64,000 nucleotides of DNA from CAVDRM01 sp963611355 (GCA_963611355.1 CAVDRM010000008.1:1-64000), one strand, 5' to 3'. Numbered from the stretch's first letter, positions 1-8,862 are shown. Notes: a model not told the origin generated them from the letters alone. Made by a program: numbers and translations.

Positions 1-4
1 TTAA

Positions 5-163
5 GGCATCACCGCACAATTCGGCGACTCGCAAAAATGTGCCTTTTGCGCCATCTACTTCTTGCAAAAATCTCGATTTACATCCAGTAAACCATCGATT
101 TTTGCAATCGTATCTGACACAAAATTCACGATTTATCGTGCCCCTCATTTGTGCGGTGCTGCC
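5..163. repeat. MITE-like element with terminal inverted repeats
   Basis: The left end (5-19, GGCATCACCGCACAA) matches the reverse complement of the right end (149-163, TTGTGCGGTGCTGCC) at 14 of 15 positions. Inside lies a second perfect 11-bp inverted repeat, TTGCAAAAATC at 62-72 with GATTTTTGCAA at 97-107. No open reading frame fits inside. The 5' end recurs at 63245-63262 in this window (17 of 18 identical), so it looks like a dispersed non-coding repeat. No target-site duplication could be confirmed because the window starts here. Confidence 0.5.
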
Positions 164-180
164 ATAAGTAAAATAATGCA

Positions 181-227
181 AGGGGCTGTTTCAAAATGAT
201 CTGAGAAGATCAAAAGAGGCAGCCCCT
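181..227. repeat. Nested inverted repeat (terminator or IS-end like)
   Basis: AGGGGCTG (181-188) pairs with CAGCCCCT (220-227), and a second stem TGATCT/AGATCA (197-202, 207-212) closes on a GAGA loop. The start GGGGCTGTTTCAAAA resembles the terminal repeats of several insertion sequences, which is a recollection of the general style and not a database match. No T-run follows on the plus strand. From 228 to 355 I see nothing further. Confidence 0.4.
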
Positions 228-344
228 CTTCATTGACTCAGAAATCACCAAGAATAAGAGATTCCTGGCGCGGCAAATAACGTTTTCTGTATTTGGCGCT
301 TTTCCTGTCGTATCTACCGCTTCATTTGTGTGTTGTTACCTTAA

Positions 345-383
345 TATTAGAAAATCCGCTGCCTCTTTTTACAGAAGCAGCGG
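345..383 (-). terminator. Probable terminator of the uronate/esterase operon
   Basis: CCGCTGC (356-362) pairs with GCAGCGG (377-383). Read on the minus strand, the stem is followed by ATTTTCTAAT, a modest T-rich tail. It lies 40 bases past the stop of the last gene of the operon. The stem is only 7 bp, so this is moderate evidence. Confidence 0.5.
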
Positions 384-423
384 GTGAATGATGGTAAGTT
401 TTTTATTTTTTTACTGAGATGGA

Positions 424-2301
424 TTATTGTGCGCTAGTATACCATTTGTTGCTTGACTGATAAACACCGGCTTCCACGGCGACAGGCTCGCTATTCGTAT
501 CAGCCTGATAGTAAAGCGTACCGTCCTCACCACGGCTATACTTGCTGAAGAATTCGTTCCAAATAGAAATGCTTTCCTCCTGCAAATAAACATGTGGGGT
601 GTCGTTTACTACAGTATACTTGACCAGCGGCACAGCATCGTCGTTGGTGAACGTCTTCGTCACAAAAGCACCATCTCGCTCGGTGCTGTCCTCAACAGTC
701 ACCTCATTGGTGCGGTTTTGTTCATTCCAGCTTTGCAGCGCGGTGACAGTAGCGTTGCCCTCAACCAATTCGGCCACGCCAGCGGAGTCATACTCACCAA
801 GGAAGGACCATGTCGGCAGCAGAGCATCAGCATCGATGCCCATTATCGAACTCATATAGCCAACGGGAGCAATTGCTGCAAAGCGATTTGCATAACGGCA
901 GCCAAGAGCCCAAGTCATCAGGCTTCCATTGGAGTGACCCGTAGCATATACGCGGCCAGTGTCAATGTTATATTGGGCTTCCATCTTATCAAGCAGTGCA
1001 TCGAGGAACTTTAAATCGACATCAGGATCAGTATCGCCAGCCAATGCACTGAATGCGCCGGCAAGCCACATTGCGGTAGGAATGTTGCCCATCAAATCTG
1101 CGGGGCGAACAAGACCCTGCGCAAACACAACGATGAAGCCGTTCTCTTCGGCCACATCATACCAGCGAGATTCCTCGGCGATGGCGTACATGGAAGCAGT
1201 ATATCCATGCATGACCAGCACCATAGGTACGGCCTCCTCTCCAGTATACGAGGAGGGAACATAGACCATCCAGCGGCGAAGCTCATCGTTGATGGTTTCT
1301 TCGTGAATGCTGAAACCGGATTGAGTAAAATCTTGCGCCTTAGCGACACGGCCGGGCAATTGCATGGCCATGAAGCGTTTGTATTGACCGGAGAACTGAC
1401 TCCAGATAGTCTCAGGCGTCTGATTTTCTTTACTGACCCACACCTGCGAAGCGGAACCGTCACGGGTGGAAGTGTATACCTCTTCGGCTATCGTGTTAGC
1501 TTCGCCGACCTGCGCTTGGTTCGCAGCCAAATAGTAATCCAATGCGGAACAGTTTTTGTCGTTTTCATTGGAAGCAATGAACCAAACGGGCGTGTCTACG
1601 GTCTTGGCAGCAATTGCCTCTTCTTCTACGCCGCGGGTGGTGTCACCTGGGAATGGCAGCACATAGGCTTCTCCCACAGTCTCCAAAGCAGCACTCGGTA
1701 CTTCTGCCGCATTGACTGCGCAGATGGAACTGAAGTCACTTGCCCAGCGACCGCCGAAGAGCAGCGCAGCGGCGCCGCCTTCTTCATAGCCAACCAGCGC
1801 TGTGTGCGATTTGTCCATTGAGAATGCGCCGATTAAGCTCAGGCTTTTTTTACGCATGACCATGTACAACTGGTTCAGTACTGCGGAATCATCTCTTCGA
1901 TCTACATCCAAATTAAGATTCCAAGTACCGCCGCTTGCAGGCTCAAGGAAGGCTATAGCGATTTTCTTTGTATCCGCTACAGCACGCCATTGTAAACCGA
2001 TGTCCGATTCTGAGAACGTTTCTGCCGTGGTGTTGTTTGGTGTCAACACAATAACCGCAGGCGCCCAAGGATTCATACCTTCAGGCAGATAATACGTGGC
2101 TGTTCCGCAGTTGACATCATCTGCCTCAATAGGTACATGATGAAACAGACCGACATTCACGTTGACATAAGGATTAGCAGGGTCATATGTATTGGTCACC
2201 TGGGTACTTTCAGCAGATGCAAACGCCATCGGAGTGAGCAGCGACAGCAGCATGCATAGACAGATGGCCAGAGATAAGGTTTTGTGCAGTCTGATGTTCA
2301 T
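424..2301 (-). CDS. Secreted esterase of the PHB-depolymerase/feruloyl esterase type, tandem hydrolase domains
   Basis: 625 aa starting MNIRLHKTLS, with a hydrophobic signal peptide ending near ASA (residue 30) and an AAGGAAAGG ribosome site just upstream; the longer open frame has no such signal. The C-terminal half is an alpha/beta hydrolase of the esterase PHB-depolymerase/LpqC type: oxyanion region HGYTA (365-369), nucleophile elbow GHSNG (455-459, Ser457), likely acid D505 in LGEYD and likely base H570 in DTPH. The N-terminal half has a similar layout, but its elbow reads GYEEG (171-175), so Glu stands where the serine should be. It is the last gene of the TRAP-uxuAB-gntR operon, 34 bases after gntR. 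Inferred role: release of ester-linked groups from uronic-acid-containing plant glycans outside the cell. The substrate is not known. Confidence 0.75.
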   Translation of the reverse strand: MNIRLHKTLSLAICLCMLLSLLTPMAFASAESTQVTNTYDPANPYVNVNVGLFHHVPIEADDVNCGTATYYLPEGMNPWAPAVIVLTPNNTTAETFSESDIGLQWRAVADTKKIAIAFLEPASGGTWNLNLDVDRRDDSAVLNQLYMVMRKKSLSLIGAFSMDKSHTALVGYEEGGAAALLFGGRWASDFSSICAVNAAEVPSAALETVGEAYVLPFPGDTTRGVEEEAIAAKTVDTPVWFIASNENDKNCSALDYYLAANQAQVGEANTIAEEVYTSTRDGSASQVWVSKENQTPETIWSQFSGQYKRFMAMQLPGRVAKAQDFTQSGFSIHEETINDELRRWMVYVPSSYTGEEAVPMVLVMHGYTASMYAIAEESRWYDVAEENGFIVVFAQGLVRPADLMGNIPTAMWLAGAFSALAGDTDPDVDLKFLDALLDKMEAQYNIDTGRVYATGHSNGSLMTWALGCRYANRFAAIAPVGYMSSIMGIDADALLPTWSFLGEYDSAGVAELVEGNATVTALQSWNEQNRTNEVTVEDSTERDGAFVTKTFTNDDAVPLVKYTVVNDTPHVYLQEESISIWNEFFSKYSRGEDGTLYYQADTNSEPVAVEAGVYQSSNKWYTSAQ

Positions 2302-2335
2302 GGTCCATTTCCTTTCCTTAGCCAAAGTAATGGTT

Positions 2336-3034
2336 TTATTGTTTTTGTTTGAAATAGCTTTCCGGATAGCTGGCGCGGAGGGCAGCTTCATCCACCTTGT
2401 AACGGGAAAGATGGTCGCTGAGGACCGCGTGCGCCTGTTCCGTATCGCCACACTTCAGCGCCTCGTAGATGGCGCGGTGGTCAGCGACATTTTTGTTGTT
2501 CTTGACAGCAGTCAGGGACATGTTGCGGACGCGGTCAAAATGTACGGTGAAGTCGGTCATCATCTGCCACGTCTGCTCCATGTGAGCGGCGGAAAACAGA
2601 AGGTGGTGGAACTCGTTGTCCAGCATCCAAAGGCTTTCCAAAGCATCCTCCGGCGCATCTGTTTTCAGGTAATATTCCTGCAGTGCCACATTGTTTCCGA
2701 TGGACTGAAGCTGCTCCGGCTGCATACGTTCGCCCGCCCGCCTGACCACTGCGCATTCCAGCACATGACGCATGAAGCATGCCTCTTCGATGAGGTCATA
2801 GTCAATCAGGGCAACGGCGCTCCCGCGCTGGGGATAAATTTCCACCAGTTTAATCTTGCTTAAGGCCTGCAGCGCCTCGCGGACAGGGGTTCGGCTGAGG
2901 CCGAGCTGCAGCGCCAGCTCGTTCTCGCTGAGCATGCTGCCGGGCGGAAGCCGCAGATGAATGATGTTTTCCTTCAGAACGCGCAGAGCATAATCCTTAC
3001 CGGTCTCGCGCATTTTCCAAGCAGGCAGCTCCAC
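2336..3034 (-). CDS. GntR family regulator, FCD (FadR) subfamily
   Basis: About 232 aa. The N-terminal winged helix contains NELALQLGLSRTPVREAL, the standard GntR recognition helix region, and the C-terminal all-helical domain has the FCD pattern (RHVLE, later FH and H residues that bind a metal or a small acid). An upstream GTG at 3043 touches its own AGGAG, so the in-frame GTG at 3034, eight bases after that AGGAG, is preferred. It lies between uxuB and the esterase. FCD regulators beside uxuAB usually repress hexuronate genes and are released by a pathway sugar acid. The palindrome at 8856-8873 over the operon promoter is the natural target, which would make it self-regulating. Ligand identity is inference. 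Confidence 0.88.
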   Translation of the reverse strand: MELPAWKMRETGKDYALRVLKENIIHLRLPPGSMLSENELALQLGLSRTPVREALQALSKIKLVEIYPQRGSAVALIDYDLIEEACFMRHVLECAVVRRAGERMQPEQLQSIGNNVALQEYYLKTDAPEDALESLWMLDNEFHHLLFSAAHMEQTWQMMTDFTVHFDRVRNMSLTAVKNNKNVADHRAIYEALKCGDTEQAHAVLSDHLSRYKVDEAALRASYPESYFKQKQ

Positions 3035-3057
3035 GTTTGTCACTCCTATTTTCCGTG

Positions 3058-4671
3058 TTACGCCAAATATCGTTTCAGCGTGTCTCTGACAGCGCCCGTT
3101 CCCCTGAGCATTTCGGCGAACATGGTTTTGACCTTGTCGGCAAGGCCGACCTTGTTCAGGTCAATGCCGAACAGAACTTCGTTTTTCAGAATGCCGTCCA
3201 GAACGCCTTCGGCGCTGTCGGGACGGCCGAGGGTCACGCCCCTGAGCGCGTCCTGAAGCTGCGGAAGCATGGGGTCGGCGCTGACGGCCATCTCCCGGCC
3301 TTCATCATCAAGCCCCAAGAGATAGCGCAGCCAGCCGGCCAGGGCCAGCGGCAGGGCGACCAAGGCGGACGCATCCAAATCGGGGCGGGCGGCATAGCTC
3401 TTCAGCGTTTCGCCGAAGCGCACGGGGATTTTCTGGCTCGTATCGGTGGCGATGCGCTGCGGGGTGTCCGGCATGAAGGGGTTGGGCAGACGCTGCTCTA
3501 CCACCTCGTCCAAGAAGGCTTTGGGGCTTAAAATCTTCGGGTCTGTCACCACGGGCAGCCCCTCTCGATAGCCGAGCCGTCTCACCAATTGGCTGAGCTC
3601 GGGGTCATGCATTTCATCGGCGATGAGCCGATAACCCAGCAGACAGCCGTATACTGCCAGCGCCGTATGCAGGGGATTTAAGCAGGTCGTGACCTTCATG
3701 CGCTCCGTGTTGTTGACGGTATCGCGGTTTGTCATGTACACGCCCGCCTTTTCCAGCGCGGGACGGCCGTTCGGAAAGCTGTCCTCGATGACGAGGTACT
3801 GCGGGGCTTCCGCGTTGACAAAGGGCGCGATATATGTTCCCTTTTTCGTGACAACGGGCGACATATCCTCAAGCCCCAAGGCGGTGAGCTGCCGCTCGAT
3901 TGCATCCGAAGGTCTGGGCGTGATTTTGTCAATCATGCTCCACGGGAAGCTGACCTTCTGCTCGCTTTCCAGCCATTCAACGAAAGCGGCGGGAACAAAG
4001 CCGTTCGCCAGCCAGCCGCGGGCGATTTGAAGAACGCTTGCACGCAGCTTTTCACCGTTGTGACTGCAATTATCCATGCTGACCATCGCAACAGGCGTGC
4101 CGCAGACCGTGAAGCGCCTGAAGAGCAGCGCCGTCACCACACTCATGGCATGACAGGGGTTTGCAGGGCCGTTCGCAATGTCCTTGGCGGCGATTTCCTG
4201 CATTTCCCCGTGCATATTGTACAGCGCGTAGCCCTTTTCGGTGATGGTGAAGCTGACCATCTGCAGCGCCGGGTCTTCAAATGCGGCGCACAGGGAACGC
4301 CAGTCTTTCGGGAAACGCGGGCTTGCCCTCAGCCCTTTTTCGATGGAGGCGATGACTTTTTTGTCCGTTGAGCCGTCCGGCAGCAGCGTGACCAGCAGGG
4401 TCATGGCATCGTGGGGGTCATAGATTGCATCGATGATTTCATCATCAAAGGTCTCCGCCGCCACAATGCCCGTGCTTTCCGAGCCCTGTTCAAGCAGCGT
4501 CTGCTGCAGGCCGGCAATGAAGCCGCGGAAGATGTTGCCCGCGCCGAAGTGAACCCAGTGCGGGGCGTCGCCGGTTCTTTGGCACATTTGCGCTCGGTCA
4601 AAGGAGGGAAGCGCAATTTGCGCTTCCCGCCAAGCCGCAGCGTTCAGAACACCCTGTTCATTCAGCTTCAT
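3058..4671 (-). CDS. uxuB: D-fructuronate reductase / mannitol dehydrogenase family (UxuB)
   Basis: 537 aa. Long-chain polyol dehydrogenase family: the NAD-binding motif GAGNIFRG is at 43-50 and the conserved LNPLHTAL with nearby lysines marks the catalytic domain. It should interconvert D-fructuronate and D-mannonate with NAD(H). The start MKLNEQG is chosen because its ATG overlaps the uxuA stop as ATGA and an AAGGAG site precedes it; the open frame extends ten codons further without a site. Coupling to uxuA and the TRAP genes supports fructuronate over mannitol or tagaturonate as substrate, although tagaturonate reductase (UxaB) belongs to the same family. Confidence 0.88.
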   Translation of the reverse strand: MKLNEQGVLNAAAWREAQIALPSFDRAQMCQRTGDAPHWVHFGAGNIFRGFIAGLQQTLLEQGSESTGIVAAETFDDEIIDAIYDPHDAMTLLVTLLPDGSTDKKVIASIEKGLRASPRFPKDWRSLCAAFEDPALQMVSFTITEKGYALYNMHGEMQEIAAKDIANGPANPCHAMSVVTALLFRRFTVCGTPVAMVSMDNCSHNGEKLRASVLQIARGWLANGFVPAAFVEWLESEQKVSFPWSMIDKITPRPSDAIERQLTALGLEDMSPVVTKKGTYIAPFVNAEAPQYLVIEDSFPNGRPALEKAGVYMTNRDTVNNTERMKVTTCLNPLHTALAVYGCLLGYRLIADEMHDPELSQLVRRLGYREGLPVVTDPKILSPKAFLDEVVEQRLPNPFMPDTPQRIATDTSQKIPVRFGETLKSYAARPDLDASALVALPLALAGWLRYLLGLDDEGREMAVSADPMLPQLQDALRGVTLGRPDSAEGVLDGILKNEVLFGIDLNKVGLADKVKTMFAEMLRGTGAVRDTLKRYLA

Positions 4672-5744
4672 TTGGCATTCTCCTTGCAGATGGCCTCCCA
4701 CAGGCCGTTCAGATAGGCAGCGCCCAGCGCACGGTCATACAGACCGTAGCCCGGCCGTCCCTTTTCGTCCCAAATCATGCGCCCGTGGTCTGGGCGGACA
4801 TAGGTGTTCGGACAGAAATCGTAGATGGCCTTCATGATGGCGTACATATCCAAGTCGCCGTCTGCGGACAGGTGGGCGGCCTCTCTAAAGTGATGATAGC
4901 CCAAGTGCTTTACGTTGCGGACGTGCATCGCGCCGATGCGGTTCATCGAACCGAAGTGCCGCACCAGCGCCGGCACATCGTTGTTCGGGTCAGAGCCGAG
5001 AGAGCCGGTGCAGAGGCAGAGAGTATTCGCGGGCGAATCATGCAGGGCGACCATCTTATCAAAGTCCGCCCGGCAGTGCGCAATGCGCGGCAGGCCGAAA
5101 ATCGGCCAGGCGGGGTCGTCGGGATGGCAGGCCATTTTTACGCCGACCTCCTCGCACACGGGAATCACACCGTCCAAGAAATAGCGAAAATGTTCGCGCA
5201 GCCTGTCGTCCGTCATGCCCTCGTAGCCGCGCAGGGTTTGCTCCAGCAGGCTCAGGCGTTCCGGCTCCCAGCCGGGCAGGGCGAAGCCGCAGGAAGCCTC
5301 GGCCGTGCGCCGCACGATTTCCAGCGGTCCCATCTCGCCCAGGTCTTTTTCATCAAAGTACAGGCTGTTCGAGCCGTCTTCGGGAATCACGCGGGCCAAG
5401 TCCGTCCGCAGCCAGTCGAATACGGGCATGAAGTTGTAGATGATGACCTTTACGCCGTATTTCGCAAGACGGCGGATGGTCGTGCGGTAGTTTTCGATGT
5501 ATTGGTCGCGGGTGGGCAGGCCGAGCTTGATGTCCTCATGGACATTGACGCTCTCAATGACCTCTAAGGCCAAGCCCTCGGCATGTACCTCCTCCGTCAG
5601 CGCATGAATCTCGTCTTCTTCCCAAACGACGCCTGCGGGCTTATCCAAAAGTCCCATCAGGCCGCTCATGCCGGGTATCTGCCGGATATAGCGCAGCGGG
5701 ATGGGGTCATCCTTGCTGCCATACCAGCGGAAAGTCATTTTCAT
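4668..5744 (-). CDS. uxuA: Mannonate dehydratase
   Basis: 358 aa, typical for the family. It dehydrates D-mannonate to 2-keto-3-deoxygluconate in the cytoplasm. The start MKMTFRWYG and the signatures ACHPDDPAW and VRPDHGRMIWDE, which carry the Cys/His/Asp metal ligands of the TIM-barrel enzyme, are clear. An AAGGAG site lies eight bases ahead of the chosen ATG. It sits 12 bases after the TRAP large permease gene and overlaps uxuB by four bases. The next steps (KDG kinase and aldolase) and the upstream isomerase UxaC are not in the window. Confidence 0.93.
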   Translation of the reverse strand: MKMTFRWYGSKDDPIPLRYIRQIPGMSGLMGLLDKPAGVVWEEDEIHALTEEVHAEGLALEVIESVNVHEDIKLGLPTRDQYIENYRTTIRRLAKYGVKVIIYNFMPVFDWLRTDLARVIPEDGSNSLYFDEKDLGEMGPLEIVRRTAEASCGFALPGWEPERLSLLEQTLRGYEGMTDDRLREHFRYFLDGVIPVCEEVGVKMACHPDDPAWPIFGLPRIAHCRADFDKMVALHDSPANTLCLCTGSLGSDPNNDVPALVRHFGSMNRIGAMHVRNVKHLGYHHFREAAHLSADGDLDMYAIMKAIYDFCPNTYVRPDHGRMIWDEKGRPGYGLYDRALGAAYLNGLWEAICKENAK

Positions 5745-5756
5745 GAAAATTGCTCC

Positions 5757-7052
5757 TTACTGCATGAACAGGCGCGGCAGGAACAGGCTGATTTCGGGAA
5801 TGAAGGTAATCAGCAGCAGCGCAACGAGCATGCAAAGATAGAAGGGCAGGGTCGCCTTGACCACGCGCTCCATCGGTACTTTGGATACGGCAGAGCCGAT
5901 GAACAGCACGGAGCCGACGGGCGGGGTCAGCAGACCGATGCCGCAGTTCAGCATCATCATAATACCAAACTGAATTTTGTCAATGCCGATGCTCTCGGCG
6001 ATGGGCAGCAGGATGGGGGTAGCAATCAGGATGATAGGCGCCATATCCATGATGCAGCCGAGGATGAGCAGGATGAGGTTAATCAGCAGCGCCAGCACGA
6101 TGGGGTTGCTGGAAACGCTGGTGATGAGGTCGGCGGCAAACTGCGGAACATGCAGGATGGTCAGGCAGTAGCCGAAGGCAGCGGAGGTGGAAATGAGAAT
6201 CAGCACGATGCTCAGGGTCTCCACGCACTCATTCAGCGCCTTCCAAACGCCCTTCCAATTCAGCCCCTTGTACACATAGACGCTGACGAACAGCGAATAC
6301 AGAACGGCGATGGCGGCGCTCTCGGTGGCGGTGAACACACCGGCGACCACACCGACGACCACAATCAGGATGGCTGCCAAAGCCCAGAAGGACTGCTGAC
6401 ACTGCTTGAGGAATTTCTTGAGGCTGAACGGTTCGCCCTTGGGGTAGCCGCGCTTCACGGAGATGATGTAAGAGCCGACCATCAGGCAGATGCACAGGAT
6501 GGCACCGGGAATGTAGCCGGCCATGAACAGCGCACCGACGCTCACGCCGCCGGCAGAGGTGGCATAAATGACCATGTTGTGACTCGGCGGAACGAGGATG
6601 CCTTCCACGGAGGACGTGATGGTCAGCGCCGTTGCAAAGTCGTCATCGTAGCCCTGCTCGACCATCATGGGGATGATGATGGAGCCGAGGCTCGCGGTGT
6701 CCGCCGCAGCGGAGCCGGAGATGCCGCCGAAGAAGTAGCTGTCCACGCAGTTGACCATCGCCAAGCCGCCGCGCATCCAGCCGACCAGAGAATTGGCTAA
6801 GGCAACCAGCTTATCGGATATGCCGCCTGAACCCATCAGGCAGCCCATTGTGATGAAAAAGGGAACGGCCATCAGGCTGTACGACCAGATGCCCTTGACC
6901 ATCTGAATGGGCAATGTCGTGAGGCCGGTGCCCATGTTCAGGAAGCAGAGAACGGTGGAAACGCCTACGGCATACGCAATCGGTACGCGCATGATGATGA
7001 GCAGAAGGAAAGAACCCAGCAGCAGAGTAATCGATACGACATCAGGGGTCAT
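5757..7052 (-). CDS. dctM: TRAP transporter large permease, DctM/SiaM type
   Basis: 431 aa with about 12 hydrophobic segments, beginning MTPDVVSITLLLGSF. DctM-family landmarks include the LVPPSHN motif after the helix-rich scaffold half and GLLTPPVGSVLF near the C terminus. It forms the Na+-driven translocation channel of a tripartite importer together with the small permease (overlapping by ATGA at 7049-7052) and the binding protein. Neighbouring uxuAB suggest a hexuronate (glucuronate or galacturonate) or aldonate as cargo, which is inference from context. Confidence 0.93.
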   Translation of the reverse strand: MTPDVVSITLLLGSFLLLIIMRVPIAYAVGVSTVLCFLNMGTGLTTLPIQMVKGIWSYSLMAVPFFITMGCLMGSGGISDKLVALANSLVGWMRGGLAMVNCVDSYFFGGISGSAAADTASLGSIIIPMMVEQGYDDDFATALTITSSVEGILVPPSHNMVIYATSAGGVSVGALFMAGYIPGAILCICLMVGSYIISVKRGYPKGEPFSLKKFLKQCQQSFWALAAILIVVVGVVAGVFTATESAAIAVLYSLFVSVYVYKGLNWKGVWKALNECVETLSIVLILISTSAAFGYCLTILHVPQFAADLITSVSSNPIVLALLINLILLILGCIMDMAPIILIATPILLPIAESIGIDKIQFGIMMMLNCGIGLLTPPVGSVLFIGSAVSKVPMERVVKATLPFYLCMLVALLLITFIPEISLFLPRLFMQ

Positions 7053-7606
7053 ACGCCTTCCACCTCCTGTACGTCAGTTTTTTCTTCCTCCACAAAGAAG
7101 GAGCGAATCGTCTGATAAATGGCTTCGACTTCAAAAACAATCATGCCGATGCCGGCAATCGGGACAGGCAGATACATCCACAGCTTGCTTAAAGTCGGGA
7201 TGGATTCGTATTTGCCGAATTTGGCGAGCGGGCCGGTGCAGACCTGCGAGCCGTACATGACCATGACCACACCCAAAGCCAGAACAATCAGGTCACTGAT
7301 TAAATCGGAGATTTTGATGAAGGTCTTGGGAAAATATTTGTCGAACGCCGTCATGCGGATGTGCGAGCCGCGGCGGATGGCGATGGCCGCGGACAGCACG
7401 GCCATGTAGACCATGAACGTCAGCACCATCTGCTCGCCCCACGGCATGGCAGGGAAAATATAATTGGGAACATAACGCTGGATAACGGTCAGTATGGCGA
7501 TGATAATATCCGCAATCAACAGCACCTTGCAGATGGTCATCAGGATTTTATCCGTAATGTCATAGACAATTTTCAGCTTGTCCAAAGCCTTAAAGATTTT
7601 CGGCAT
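7049..7606 (-). CDS. dctQ: TRAP transporter small permease, DctQ type
   Basis: 185 aa with four predicted membrane helices, the usual DctQ architecture; the second helix region carries PWGEQMVLTFMVYMA, matching the family W-x-E pattern. It pairs with DctM in the membrane. The start has AAGGGG ten bases upstream. A hairpin at 7690-7720 separates it from the binding-protein gene and probably lowers its expression relative to dctP. Confidence 0.9.
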   Translation of the reverse strand: MPKIFKALDKLKIVYDITDKILMTICKVLLIADIIIAILTVIQRYVPNYIFPAMPWGEQMVLTFMVYMAVLSAAIAIRRGSHIRMTAFDKYFPKTFIKISDLISDLIVLALGVVMVMYGSQVCTGPLAKFGKYESIPTLSKLWMYLPVPIAGIGMIVFEVEAIYQTIRSFFVEEEKTDVQEVEGV

Positions 7607-7689
7607 TGTCTAACGACCCCTTCCCGATTTTCATATCTTCATTTTTAGGTGGCACAAGATAAAGGAAAAACCTTATCATCTTGAAGAAA

Positions 7690-7720
7690 GGGGGAGGAGC
7701 AGGCCTTCCGCTCCTCCCCC
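7690..7720 (-). terminator. Strong hairpin between dctP and dctQ (attenuator)
   Basis: A perfect 11-bp stem, GGGGGAGGAGC (7690-7700) with GCTCCTCCCCC (7710-7720), and a 9-base loop. On the minus strand it is followed by TTTCTTC, a short T-rich tail. It lies 45 bases after the dctP stop. Such leaky terminators or 3' stabilisers after a binding-protein gene commonly give more binding protein than permease. Confidence 0.7.
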
Positions 7721-7765
7721 TGCAGAACCAATCAATGTTCGGCTTAGATGTCTGCTTTGTGAGCA

Positions 7766-8758
7766 TTACTCCGCATACTGTATATCGACGATCTTCTGAT
7801 AAAGCTCGGCCTGATCCGCAGTGTGCTTTTCGATGGTGGTCTTGCAGGTTTCAGCCCAGACGCTCTTGTCTTCGACTTCGATGACATGGACGCCGTCGGC
7901 CTTGAGCTGCTCAAGCACCTTTTCTTCTTCGGAGGCGCTCAGCTCGGCGTTGTACGCCTGGGTCAGCTTGCCGGCTTCCATGATGGCGTTCTGCTGGGAT
8001 TCATCCAGCTTCGCCCAAGCCATGTCGGTGATGACAATCTGGATGGCACCGAGGGTGTGGCCGTCCAGCATCAGATAGGGAGCGACCTCCGGGAAAGCGT
8101 TGGACTTGTAGTTGGCGATGGGCTGCTCGGCACCGTCCACGACGCCGGTCTGCAGTGCGCTGTACAACTCGGTGAAGGAAACCACGGTGGGGTTCGCGCC
8201 GAGGTCAGTGACCATGCCGGTCATGACGGGGTCTTCGGAAACGCGAATCTTCATTTCCTTCAGGCTGTTGATGTCGGTGACTTCCTTGCTGAAGAAGAAG
8301 TGACGGAAGCCTTCCTCGCCGTAGCAGATGCCGCGCAGGGGCAGGCCGACTTCCTGCGGCTCATTCAGGAATTCCTGAGCCAGATCGCTGTTGGCAAACT
8401 TCCAGAAATGCTCGCGGCTGACGAAGGTGTAGGGAATGGAGAGCAGGGTGGCCTTCTTGCAGCCGTAAGCGGTGAACTGGAACGCGGAGAAACGGCCGAT
8501 GTCAACCGTGCCGCTGTTGCTGAGGATGCCGTCCAGCACCTGCGCCTCAGTGCCGAGAACGCCGGAGTGCTGAATGTTGATGATGACGGAGCCATTGGTC
8601 AACTCCTCGACCTTTTCTTTAAAGAAGGTCGCGGTCTTGCCGACGATGGTATCGATGGGGTTGACCTCGCTGTAGGTCAGGGTGACGGTGTCGGCCAGCG
8701 CTGCGGTACAGCCAAGCACGAGCACGAGAGCCAGAGCGAGTGCAAGAACCTTTTTCAT
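7766..8758 (-). CDS. dctP: TRAP transporter substrate-binding protein, DctP family
   Basis: 330 aa. The start MKKVLALALALV is chosen because AGGAGG lies ten bases ahead and a signal peptide begins there. The export signal ends either at LVLGC (a weak lipobox) or at AALA before DTVTLTY. The mature protein has the DctP pattern: conserved VTDINSLKEMKIRV, FTELYSALQTGVVDGAEQP and the carboxylate-binding arginine in KIRVSED. It captures an acidic sugar outside the membrane and hands it to DctQM. It is the first gene of the uronate operon. Confidence 0.92.
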   Translation of the reverse strand: MKKVLALALALVLVLGCTAALADTVTLTYSEVNPIDTIVGKTATFFKEKVEELTNGSVIINIQHSGVLGTEAQVLDGILSNSGTVDIGRFSAFQFTAYGCKKATLLSIPYTFVSREHFWKFANSDLAQEFLNEPQEVGLPLRGICYGEEGFRHFFFSKEVTDINSLKEMKIRVSEDPVMTGMVTDLGANPTVVSFTELYSALQTGVVDGAEQPIANYKSNAFPEVAPYLMLDGHTLGAIQIVITDMAWAKLDESQQNAIMEAGKLTQAYNAELSASEEEKVLEQLKADGVHVIEVEDKSVWAETCKTTIEKHTADQAELYQKIVDIQYAE

Positions 8759-8785
8759 AGATGAAGCCTCCTGTTGTTTTTCTTT

Positions 8786-8822
8786 ATGTTTTATAAGGGA
8801 AAATAAGCCCCTCATAAAACAT
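8786..8822. promoter_or_regulatory. 14-bp imperfect palindrome in the dctP leader
   Basis: ATGTTTTATAAGGG (8786-8799) pairs with CCCTCATAAAACAT (8809-8822), 13 of 14 positions, around a 9-base centre. It lies between the promoter and the dctP start, so it would be transcribed and could be a 5' UTR hairpin or a second operator. Confidence 0.5.
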
Positions 8823-8833
8823 CTGTTATCTGC

Positions 8834-8862
8834 ATTATAACATAGCGGCTTTCATTTGTCTA
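8834..8862 (-). promoter_or_regulatory. Sigma-A type promoter of the uronate operon
   Basis: On the minus strand, TAGACA (8857-8862) and TATAAT (8834-8839) are separated by exactly 17 bases. Five of six and six of six consensus bases match. It sits 76 bases before the dctP start and fires into dctPQM-uxuAB-gntR-esterase. Confidence 0.8.

Noticed and set aside
5583..6800. A 405-codon plus-strand frame opposite dctM
   Set aside because: Antisense shadow of the TRAP permease; composition is His/Gln/Asp-rich, as expected from reverse-read membrane helices.
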